64,000 nt of DNA, taken from NCBI RefSeq assembly GCF_900100005.1, contig NZ_FNEB01000002.1:186001-250000 (forward strand), given 5' to 3'. Of this stretch, positions 40,597 through 47,758 are shown in pieces. Numbering within the stretch: position 1 is the stretch's first letter; every line of letters starts with the position of its first letter. The position numbers and the translations under genes are program-made. The DNA is from Lutimaribacter saemankumensis. Lineage in GTDB: Bacteria > Pseudomonadota > Alphaproteobacteria > Rhodobacterales > Rhodobacteraceae. The notes beneath the pieces are model-generated. The model searched no databases. It saw only the letters and a program-made list of their open reading frames with translations, and had not been told where the DNA came from.

Positions 40597-41862
40597 CTAG
40601 CTGCGTCCTTTCCAGGGCACCAGCCAGCGTTCGGCGATACGGAACAGGATGTCAATGCCATAGCCGATCACGCCGATCAGGATGATCCCCATGATGACGA
40701 TATCGGTCAGCTGGAACCGGCTGGCCACCATGATCATCATGCCCGCGCCCTTTTCGGCGGCGACCAGTTCGGCGGCCACCACCGTGCCCCAGCAGACCCC
40801 CATCGCCACGCGGGCACCGGTGAATATCTCGGGCAGAGAGTTGGGGATGATGACGTGGCGCAAGATCTGCCACCGGCTTGCACCCAGGCTGTAGGCGGCA
40901 TGGACCTTGGTGATGTTCACGCCCGACACGCCCGCACGGGCGGCGATGGTCATGATCCAGAGTGCGGCCAGAAACAGCAGGATGATCTTGCCGCTTTCGC
41001 CGATTCCCGCCCAGATGATCACCAGCGGGATCAGCGCCAGCGGCGGCACCGGGCGCATGAATTCGACAATCGGGTCGAACCAGCCGCGGAACCAATCGGA
41101 CAGGCCCATCGCATATCCCAGCGGGATGCCGACTGCCGCGCCGAGGATGAAACCCAGCACAACGCGGTATAGCGACCAGCCCAGATGCTCCCACAGGGTG
41201 AAGTTCTGATAGCCTTCGCTGGCGATTTCCGCCACGCGGGCGACGACGGCCTCGGGCGGGGGCAGCCAGATCGGCTCCATCTGCATGCCCTTGGGCGGTT
41301 CGTAATTGAGCGACCCCTTGGAGGTCACGGCGACGCGCCCCGCATCGGTGATGACCTCGCCGCCCGGCTCGACCGGTTGACCGTCGATCGCCACGATGCG
41401 GGCGCCGTCCTTGCGGGTGATCTCGTCGTTCTGGTCGAACAGCAGCAGCTTCGAGCGCCACGCACCCACTGTGATCACGTCGTTTTTTGCAAAACCGTCG
41501 CCCGGGTCGATCTCGGGCTCGGTCACGTCTGCGCCGACTTCGAAGACGCGGATGAACACGGTCGCGTCGTCGCGCGCGCCATCGGGCGCCTCGGCGGTAT
41601 AGGTGAACTGCGTGTCGCCGATGAACGGCCCGGGCGCATGTACAGGCACCCATTTCGACCCGGTGAACGCCCCCCACAACAGGAAGATGGTGACAATCGA
41701 GATGACACTGGCCCAGCGATCGGGGCGCACGGCGCTTTCGTCGCCGAAGGTGACCGTCTTGAGCGAGGTGAAATCATGCCGTTCGGTCATCTTGCGCGCG
41801 CCAAGCCGCACGATGAAAAAGGCAGCGACGAAGATTGCGACGTACAGAAGCAGAGGGATCAT
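40597..41862 (-). CDS. tauC: Taurine ABC transporter permease with a large N-terminal extension
   Basis: A 421-residue inner-membrane permease; ordinary TauC/SsuC proteins are 250-280. Residues 1-22 and about 50-68 are membrane helices, followed by a predicted periplasmic stretch of about 130 residues (70-200; FTYTAEAPDGARDDATVFIR, WRSKLLLFDQND). The classical six-helix permease then starts near residue 215 (LWEHLGWSLYRVVLGFILGAAVG) and includes the EAA-like coupling loop AAYSLGASRWQILRHVIIPNSLPEIFTG. It follows tauB with an ATGA overlap. The extension is described further in the findings. Confidence 0.88.
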   Translation of the reverse strand: MIPLLLYVAIFVAAFFIVRLGARKMTERHDFTSLKTVTFGDESAVRPDRWASVISIVTIFLLWGAFTGSKWVPVHAPGPFIGDTQFTYTAEAPDGARDDATVFIRVFEVGADVTEPEIDPGDGFAKNDVITVGAWRSKLLLFDQNDEITRKDGARIVAIDGQPVEPGGEVITDAGRVAVTSKGSLNYEPPKGMQMEPIWLPPPEAVVARVAEIASEGYQNFTLWEHLGWSLYRVVLGFILGAAVGIPLGYAMGLSDWFRGWFDPIVEFMRPVPPLALIPLVIIWAGIGESGKIILLFLAALWIMTIAARAGVSGVNITKVHAAYSLGASRWQILRHVIIPNSLPEIFTGARVAMGVCWGTVVAAELVAAEKGAGMMIMVASRFQLTDIVIMGIILIGVIGYGIDILFRIAERWLVPWKGRS

Positions 41863-42668
41863 GCGCCCGCCTCCTCTGCACGGCCCATGATTTCCTCTTC
41901 CATGTCCCAGATCATGCCAAGGATTTCCTCGCGCTTCTGCCCGAAATCGGGGTGCTTCTTGACCTCGCGCAGATCCTGGCCGACGCCCATATCTGCAAAT
42001 GGCAGGCGGTATTCCGTGTGGATGCGGCCGGGGCGCGGGGCCATCACCAGCAGGCGTTCGCCCAGCAACAGCGCCTCTTCGACGGAATGGGTGATCAGCA
42101 CGATGGTCTTGCCGGTCTCCTTCCAGAGCTTGAGGACAAGCCCCTGCATCTTTTCGCGGGTCAGCGCATCCAGCGCACCCAGCGGTTCGTCCATCAGGAT
42201 CACGTCGGGGTCGTTGGCAAGGCACCGTGCCAGCGCAACGCGCTGCTGCATGCCGCCGGACAGCTCATAGATCGCCTTTTCCTTGAAGTCGCGCAGCCCC
42301 ACGACATCGAGAAGGTGATCGACCTCCTTGCCGTAATCGGCCTCGCGGCGGCCAGCCATGCGCGGACCGAAGCTGACATTGTCGCGCACGCTCATCCATT
42401 CGAACAGCGCGCCCTGCTGGAACACCATGCCGCGTTCGGCATCCGGGCCCTTGACCGCATGGCCGTTCAGGACGATGCGACCTTCGGTGGGCGCGAGGAA
42501 CCCCGCGACGATGTTCAGCAATGTGGTCTTGCCGCAGCCCGACGGGCCCAGCACGCTGAGCAGTTCGCCGGGGTTGAGATGCAGCGACACATCCTTGAGC
42601 GCCTGCACGTGCCCGCCATTCGGCAGGTCAAAGCGCATAGAGATATTTTCGATGGAAAGCCCGGTCAT
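41859..42668 (-). CDS. tauB: Taurine ABC transporter ATP-binding protein
   Basis: A 269-residue cytoplasmic ATPase of the nitrate/sulfonate/taurine importer class. Walker A is GPSGCGKTTLLNIVAG (about 41-56), Q-loop VFQQGALFEW, ABC signature LSGGMQQRVALARCLA, Walker B DVILMDEPLGALD and the switch histidine in VLITHSVEEALLL. The gene is separated from tauA by a strong intergenic hairpin and its stop overlaps the tauC start, so the two membrane-complex genes are translationally coupled. Confidence 0.95.
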   Translation of the reverse strand: MTGLSIENISMRFDLPNGGHVQALKDVSLHLNPGELLSVLGPSGCGKTTLLNIVAGFLAPTEGRIVLNGHAVKGPDAERGMVFQQGALFEWMSVRDNVSFGPRMAGRREADYGKEVDHLLDVVGLRDFKEKAIYELSGGMQQRVALARCLANDPDVILMDEPLGALDALTREKMQGLVLKLWKETGKTIVLITHSVEEALLLGERLLVMAPRPGRIHTEYRLPFADMGVGQDLREVKKHPDFGQKREEILGMIWDMEEEIMGRAEEAGA

Positions 42669-42701
42669 TACCTGCCCCTGAATGGATTATCCGGGTTGGT
42701 G

Positions 42702-42738
42702 ATCGGGCGCCCGGCATTTCGAATGCGGGGCGCCCGAT
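42702..42738 (-). terminator. Intergenic hairpin between tauA and tauB
   Basis: Long stem: ATCGGGCGCCC pairs with GGGCGCCCGAT (11 bp), then one mismatch and five more pairs closing on a 3-base loop. It follows the binding-protein gene and precedes the ATPase gene, a common arrangement giving more receptor than membrane components. Confidence 0.7.
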
Positions 42739-42745
42739 GCGCGTC

Positions 42746-43753
42746 TTACATGCCGTTTGCGGATTGCAGCGGACCGAGGTTCACGTTGCTTTCATAGGTA
42801 TCCAGCGCCGCGTCGATGCTGCCGGCTTCGACAAAGACGTCGGCGACGCCCTTCATGAACTCCTGCGCGCCGCCGCCCAGCCACTTGGCCGAAAGCTGGT
42901 CCTCGACCGTGGGGAACACGAAGGTGTCGATGGTCGCGGCGGTCGCCTCGACATCCATGCCGCTGTCCTTGGCGATGACAGGCAGCATCTTGTCGCGGTT
43001 GGCCGAATCCGCCCACATCGCGTTGGCATCCGCCGTCACCTTGAGGAACTGCGCCACCATTTCCGGGTTTTCCGCGATGAACGAGGCCGGCCCAGACGTC
43101 ACGTCGAAGACGAGAATACCCAGCTCTTCCTTTTCGGCGCCGGTCAGCAGCACGTTGCCATGCTCTTTGGCGCGGCGCAGCGAGCCCCCCCAGCCGCAGA
43201 ACATGTCGACCGCACCCTGCGCGATGGCGGCCGCGCCTTCGGGCGGGGCCATGTTGACGATTTCCATCGTGCCGATATCGACGCCGAAATGGTTCATCTG
43301 CTTGAGAAAGCCATAATGCGCCGCGGTCCCAAGCGGCACGGCGACCTTCTTGCCCGCCAGTTCCCCGGCAGAGGTCTTGTCGATTTCCAGATCGGTGCGC
43401 ACGACGCAGTTGTCGTTGTCGGAATAGCTGACGGCCACGTCCACGATCTGCAGATCCTGGCCCGCGCTGGTCGCCACCACGAAGGGTGGAACACCCTGGC
43501 TGACCGAAAGCTGAACGTCGCCCGATGCCATGGCCGCGCTCATGGCGGTGCCGGTGTCGAAGGCCCGCCAGTTGACGGTCACGCCCAGCGCCTCGTCGTA
43601 CATGCCTTCGACCTTGGCGTATTGGAACGGCATCGGCCATTCCAGGAAATAGCCCACGGTAATTTCGTCCATTGCCTGGGCCGCGTTCGCACCCGACAGC
43701 ATGACAACGCCCGCAACGGCGGACATCAGTCGGGCTTTCATTGAATTTTTCAT
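42746..43753 (-). CDS. tauA: Taurine ABC transporter substrate-binding protein
   Basis: A 335-residue periplasmic receptor with a Sec signal (MKNSMKARLMSAVAGVVML, cleavage near AQA). The mature protein opens with ITVGYFLEWPMPFQYAK and contains FDTGTAMSAAMASGDVQLSVSQG, AVPLGTAAHYGFLKQM and PPEGAAAIAQGAVDMFCGWGG, the pattern of TauA/SsuA-type receptors. It heads tauABC and is divergent from tpa, the first taurine-catabolic enzyme, which fixes the substrate as taurine with good confidence. ATG 43753 follows GGGAG. Confidence 0.92.
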   Translation of the reverse strand: MKNSMKARLMSAVAGVVMLSGANAAQAMDEITVGYFLEWPMPFQYAKVEGMYDEALGVTVNWRAFDTGTAMSAAMASGDVQLSVSQGVPPFVVATSAGQDLQIVDVAVSYSDNDNCVVRTDLEIDKTSAGELAGKKVAVPLGTAAHYGFLKQMNHFGVDIGTMEIVNMAPPEGAAAIAQGAVDMFCGWGGSLRRAKEHGNVLLTGAEKEELGILVFDVTSGPASFIAENPEMVAQFLKVTADANAMWADSANRDKMLPVIAKDSGMDVEATAATIDTFVFPTVEDQLSAKWLGGGAQEFMKGVADVFVEAGSIDAALDTYESNVNLGPLQSANGM

Positions 43754-44156
43754 CACATACACTCCCGTATCTTTCGGCCCGGTTTTCCAGGTCCGTTCAG
43801 GCGCAGCCAACGTGCCCCCGATTCCGTTCTTCGTCGCAGGAACGAACCCGGCGGCCCCCTGCAAGACAGGAACATCCGAGCGGAAAAGCCGATTCCGATC
43901 AATGCTCTTGGCCGGAATTTGTGTGCGCGCGTCCCGAAACGGGCCTGTTTTCAGCAAAACCGCATCTGTTTTTTGGTTATCTGGCAATCATTTCGCCAAC
44001 CACGCCGCAAATGTCCTTTTTCTGTGCAAATCATCTGGCAATATGCGAGAGGCAAAACTGGCCCTATTTTTCCGCATCGGAGAAGAGTGTGATAGCGTGG
44101 ACAAAGCCGCGCCTTTCGCGGCTCTTTCCTGTTTCCTGATATCACCGGAGCGCGAC
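43754..44156. promoter_or_regulatory. Divergent tauA / tpa control region with CTGGC direct repeats (candidate TauR sites)
   Basis: A 403-base gap without a credible gene. CTGGCAATAT at 44035-44044 and CTGGCCCTAT at 44058-44067 form a direct repeat with a 23-base period, ending 89 bases before tpa. A third half-site, CTGGCAATCA, stands at 43981-43990. The same two-half-site arrangement with the same period occurs before xsc. MocR-type regulators bind direct repeats, and TauR of Rhodobacter capsulatus is reported to use a CTGGAC-type repeat. Confidence 0.7.
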
Positions 44157-45548
44157 ATGGACGGAACCTTTGACAATGACCTTTCCAAAATCGTCGACAT
44201 GGACCGCGACCATGTCTGGCACCACCTGACACAGCACAAGCCGTTCGAAACCGGCGCCCCGCGCGTGATCGTCGAAGGCAAGGGCATCCATGTCTGGGAC
44301 CAGAACGGCAAGAAGCATCTCGATGCGGTGTCGGGCGGCGTCTGGACGGTGAATGTCGGCTATGGCCGCGAAAGCATCGCCAACGCCGTGCGCGACCAGC
44401 TGATCAAGCTGAACTATTTTGCCGGGTCGGCCGGGTCGATCCCCGGTGCGATGTTCTCGGAGCGGCTGATTTCCAAGATGCCAGGCATGAGCCGTGTCTA
44501 CTATACCAACTCGGGGTCCGAGGCGAACGAGAAGGCGTTCAAGATGATCCGGCAGATCGCCCACAAGCGGTATGGCGGCAAGAAGCGCAAGATCCTGTAT
44601 CGCGACCGCGATTATCACGGCTCAACCATCGGGGCGATGTCCTGCGGCGGGCAGGACGAACGCAACGCCCAGTACGGCCCCTTTTCCCCGGATTTCGTGC
44701 GTGTGCCGCATTGCATGGAATACCGCCGGCATGAACAGGACGGCGCACCTGACGAGAACTATGGCGAATGGGCGGCCGAACAGATCGAGCAGGTGATCCT
44801 GCGCGAAGGCCCCGACACGGTCGGCGGGCTGTGCCTTGAACCCGTCACCGCCGGCGGCGGCGTGATCACGCCCCCCGAAGGTTACTTGCAGAAGGTGCAG
44901 GAGATTTGCCGCAAGTACGACATTCTGCTGCATATCGACGAGGTCGTCTGCGGCGTCGGGCGCACCGGCAAGGAATGGTTCGGCTATCAGCATTACGGGA
45001 TCGAGCCGGATTTCGTAACCATGGCCAAGGGCGTCGCCTCGGGCTATGCGGCGATTGCCTGCTGCGTGACCACCGAGCGCGTGTTCGACATGTTCAAGGA
45101 CGACGCCGAGGATCCCCTGAACTACTTCCGCGACATCTCGACCTTCGGCGGTTGCACGGCGGGGCCGGCGGCGGCGTTGGAGAACATGCGCATCATCGAG
45201 GATGAGAACCTGTTGGAAAACACCGCGGCGATGGGTGACTACATGATCGACCAGCTGCGCGCGCTGCAGGACAAGCACAAGGTCATTGGCGACGTGCGCG
45301 GCAAGGGCCTGTTCCTTGGCGCCGAGCTGGTGGCGGACCGCGACACCAAGGAACCGGTGGACGAGAAGCTGGCGCAGAAGGTGGTGGCCGAGTGCAACGC
45401 GCAGGCCGTCATCATCGGCGTGACCAACCGTTCGATTCCGGGCAAGAACAACACGCTGTGCTACAGCCCGGCGCTGATTGCGACCAAGGACCATATCGAC
45501 GAAATGATCGCCGCGACCGACGTTGCGCTGACCCGCGTTTTCGGCTGA
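44157..45548 (+). CDS. tpa: Taurine--pyruvate aminotransferase
   Basis: A 463-residue class-III PLP aminotransferase that moves the amino group of taurine to pyruvate, giving sulfoacetaldehyde and alanine. Visible are YYTNSGSEANEKAFKMIRQ, DYHGSTIGAMSCGGQ, LLHIDEVVCGVGRTG with the PLP-ring aspartate, and the PLP lysine K291 in DFVTMAKGVASGY. ATG 44157 with CGGAG upstream is preferred over earlier in-frame codons in the promoter gap. Its position between tauABC and tauR-xsc, and the presence of Xsc, support taurine rather than another omega-amino acid. It ends in a clear terminator. Confidence 0.94.
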   Translation: MDGTFDNDLSKIVDMDRDHVWHHLTQHKPFETGAPRVIVEGKGIHVWDQNGKKHLDAVSGGVWTVNVGYGRESIANAVRDQLIKLNYFAGSAGSIPGAMFSERLISKMPGMSRVYYTNSGSEANEKAFKMIRQIAHKRYGGKKRKILYRDRDYHGSTIGAMSCGGQDERNAQYGPFSPDFVRVPHCMEYRRHEQDGAPDENYGEWAAEQIEQVILREGPDTVGGLCLEPVTAGGGVITPPEGYLQKVQEICRKYDILLHIDEVVCGVGRTGKEWFGYQHYGIEPDFVTMAKGVASGYAAIACCVTTERVFDMFKDDAEDPLNYFRDISTFGGCTAGPAAALENMRIIEDENLLENTAAMGDYMIDQLRALQDKHKVIGDVRGKGLFLGAELVADRDTKEPVDEKLAQKVVAECNAQAVIIGVTNRSIPGKNNTLCYSPALIATKDHIDEMIAATDVALTRVFG

Positions 45549-45570
45549 GATTTACCTCTTCCAGCCGAAC

Positions 45571-45604
45571 TGCCCGCCGTGCCTCCCGTGCGGCGGGCTT
45601 TTTA
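45571..45604 (+). terminator. Rho-independent terminator of tpa
   Basis: Stem GCCCGCCG / CGGCGGGC with an 11-base loop, then TTTTTATT, 23 bases after the tpa stop. Confidence 0.88.
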
Positions 45605-45642
45605 TTGCCCGCCCCTAACCTTCTGTTTTTAATTGTATTTCC

Positions 45643-45990
45643 CTACACGCCGTGGGCGCTGCGGCTGTCTTCCGGCGCCTGGTCGCGGGCGTCCATGCCA
45701 TAGTCGCGGATCACGCCCGCCACCCGCAGGCGGTAACCCGCAAACATGACGTCCCGCCCCGCGCGCTGCGCGCCGCGGTGCTCTGGCAGGTTTCGCCACG
45801 CTTCGAGCGCGGTCTCGTCTTCCCAGAAGGATATGGACAAAAGCTTTCCGGGTGTCGTCAGGCTCTGGAACCTTTCGACGCTGATGAAGCCGGGGATGCT
45901 TTCGGCAAGCGGGCGCATCTTGGCGGCCATGTCCAGATACGGTTCCTGCTGGCCTTCGGCGGGGAAGACTTCGAATATGACGGCGATCAT
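45643..45990 (-). CDS. Antibiotic-biosynthesis-monooxygenase (ABM) fold protein
   Basis: A 115-residue soluble protein of the dimeric alpha-beta-barrel class. The pattern VIFEVFPAEGQQEPYLDMAAKM, PGFISVERFQSL and SFWEDETALEAWRNLPEHRGAQRAG is typical of ABM-domain proteins (YgiN-like), which include small quinone or heme-related monooxygenases and many of unknown function. It is convergent with tpa and divergent from tauR, and has no evident step in taurine breakdown. The long C-terminal tail after residue 90 is unremarkable. Confidence 0.8.
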   Translation of the reverse strand: MIAVIFEVFPAEGQQEPYLDMAAKMRPLAESIPGFISVERFQSLTTPGKLLSISFWEDETALEAWRNLPEHRGAQRAGRDVMFAGYRLRVAGVIRDYGMDARDQAPEDSRSAHGV

Positions 45991-46078
45991 GTGTCCCTCG
46001 TGTTTGTGGCGGCGCCAGTTTCAACGGGGCCGGTTCAGGCTTCAACGTATTTTTTTGCGGCCCTTGAATATGCAAAAC

Positions 46079-46107
46079 CCGCGCGGTTTCGGCCTGAAAC
46101 CGCGCGG
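46079..46107. repeat. Hairpin related to the 5489-5519 repeat
   Basis: Perfect 12-bp stem CCGCGCGGTTTC / GAAACCGCGCGG with a 5-base loop in the gap between the ABM gene and tauR. The stem sequence is nearly that of the hairpin after guaD, so it is probably another copy of the same intergenic repeat. It lies just upstream of the tauR iterons. Confidence 0.65.
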
Positions 46108-46124
46108 AGAAATTGTGTCCGGCA

Positions 46125-46156
46125 ATAACGCCAGTTTACCGCCAGAATATATCCAG
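46125..46156 (-). promoter_or_regulatory. Three CTGG iterons with 11-base period before tauR (candidate TauR autoregulatory site)
   Basis: On the minus strand the sequence is three consecutive units: CTGGATATATT, CTGGCGGTAAA and CTGGCGTTAT. They end 15 bases before the tauR ATG. The last unit resembles the CTGGCNNTAT half-sites before tpa and xsc, but the orientation is opposite to tauR transcription, which suggests repression of tauR by its own product. Confidence 0.6.
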
Positions 46157-46170
46157 ATACCGTGACCGGC

Positions 46171-47625
46171 ATGGCCATCTCGGTTGAAAACTTCTTTCTC
46201 GATTCCCGATCGCAGGCGACGCTTCAATCGCGCATCCAGCAGATGATCGCGCAAGGCATCCTGTCGGGCCGTTTGCGGCGGGGCGAAAAGCTGCCATCGA
46301 GCCGCAAGCTTGCGGCGCATCTTGGCGTCAGCCGCATCACGGTGACGCTGGCCTATACCGAGCTTGTCGCCTCGGATTACCTGACGGCGCGCGGACGGTC
46401 GGGATATTACGTGTCCGAGAACGCGCCCGAACCCCTGCCCGCGGCGACGCTGCATACCGCGCAGGACCGCGTCGACTGGACCCGCGCCATCGGCCAGAAA
46501 TTCACCGGCGGCGCGACCCCCGACAAACCGAAGGACTGGGCGCGCTACCGGTATCCGTTCATCTACGGGCAGGCGGACGCGTCGCTGTTCGATCATGCCA
46601 ACTGGCGCCTGTGTGCGCTGCAGGCGCTGGGGCAAAAGGATTTTGCCGCCCTGACAAGCGACCAGTACGACCAGGACGACCCGCAACTGGTCGAGTTCAT
46701 CGCGCGGCACACGCTGCCGCGCCGCGGGGTTGTCGCGGAACCGTCGCAGATCCTTGTGACGATGGGGGCGCAGAACGCGTTGTGGCTGGCCGCCCAGGTG
46801 CTGCTGACACAAAGGCGGCGCGCGGCGATTGAAGACCCGTGTTATCACGCGCTGCGCGATGTGCTGACGCAATCGCGCTGCCACCTGACGCCGGTCCCGG
46901 TCGATGCCGACGGGTTGCCGCCCGACCTGATCCCCGACGGAACGGACGTGATTTTCACCACGCCGTCGCATCAGTCGCCCAGTTCGGCCACCATGCCGCT
47001 GGCACGGCGCCACGCGTTGCTGGAGCGCGCGCGTCAGATGGAGGCGCTGATCGTCGAGGACGACTACGAGTTCGAGATGGCGTTCCTGCGCAAGCCGTCA
47101 CCGGCGCTGAAGTCGCTGGATGAGGACGGGCGGGTGATTTACGTCGGCAGCTTTTCCAAGTCGCTGTTTCCCGGCCTGCGGCTGGGCTATCTGGTGGGAT
47201 CGGCCCCCTTCATCCGCGAGGCGCGCGCGCTGCGCGCCAGCGTGCTGCGCCATCCGCCGGGCCTGATGCAGCGGGCCGCGGCCTATTTCCTGAGCCTCGG
47301 GCATTACGATGCGCTGATCCGGCGCACCTCGCAGGCCTTTGCGGAACGCCGCCAGGTGATGGAGGCGGCGATGGCGAAACACGGGCTGACGATCGCCGGG
47401 CGCGGCGCGCATGGCGGATCGAGTTTCTGGATGCAGGCCCCCGAAGGCGTCGATACCGAAGTGCTGGCCGCGCGCCTGCGTGACCGCGATGTCCTGGTCG
47501 AACCCGGCCGGCCGTTCTTTGCCGCCGAAGACCCGCCGCGCAATTTCTATCGCCTTGCCTATTCCTCGATCCCGGCAGAACGGATACCGGAAGGCGTGGC
47601 GCGGATCGCTGCGGCAATCGGATAG
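46171..47625 (+). CDS. tauR: Taurine catabolism regulator TauR (MocR/GntR family)
   Basis: A 484-residue regulator fusing a GntR winged helix (about 15-80: QSRIQQMIAQGILSGRLRRG, KLPSSRKLAAHLGVSRITV) to an aminotransferase-like PLP domain. The PLP domain has EDPCYHALRDVL, IVEDDYEFEM and the PLP lysine region VGSFSKSLFPGLRLGY. In Rhodobacter capsulatus TauR activates tpa and related genes with taurine as effector. A GTG three codons upstream is an alternative start; ATG 46171 is taken as it begins the conserved MAISVENFFLD. It lies between tpa and xsc, both of which carry its probable sites. Confidence 0.92.
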   Translation: MAISVENFFLDSRSQATLQSRIQQMIAQGILSGRLRRGEKLPSSRKLAAHLGVSRITVTLAYTELVASDYLTARGRSGYYVSENAPEPLPAATLHTAQDRVDWTRAIGQKFTGGATPDKPKDWARYRYPFIYGQADASLFDHANWRLCALQALGQKDFAALTSDQYDQDDPQLVEFIARHTLPRRGVVAEPSQILVTMGAQNALWLAAQVLLTQRRRAAIEDPCYHALRDVLTQSRCHLTPVPVDADGLPPDLIPDGTDVIFTTPSHQSPSSATMPLARRHALLERARQMEALIVEDDYEFEMAFLRKPSPALKSLDEDGRVIYVGSFSKSLFPGLRLGYLVGSAPFIREARALRASVLRHPPGLMQRAAAYFLSLGHYDALIRRTSQAFAERRQVMEAAMAKHGLTIAGRGAHGGSSFWMQAPEGVDTEVLAARLRDRDVLVEPGRPFFAAEDPPRNFYRLAYSSIPAERIPEGVARIAAAIG

Positions 47626-47645
47626 GACGCGCGGACACCGTCGAA

Positions 47646-47678
47646 CTGGCCTTATTCCGGCGCAACGTCTGGCCCTAT
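47646..47678 (+). promoter_or_regulatory. Candidate TauR operator upstream of xsc
   Basis: Direct repeat CTGGCCTTAT (47646-47655) and CTGGCCCTAT (47669-47678), 23 bases apart, ending 80 bases before the xsc start. The second half-site is identical to the one before tpa and the period is the same. Confidence 0.7.
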
Positions 47679-47758
47679 CACGACGCCACTCAGCCGTTAC
47701 CCTGTGCGCCAGCCGGGCCAGGGCCCGAATCCAACATCCCGACAGCGGAGACCACCCG

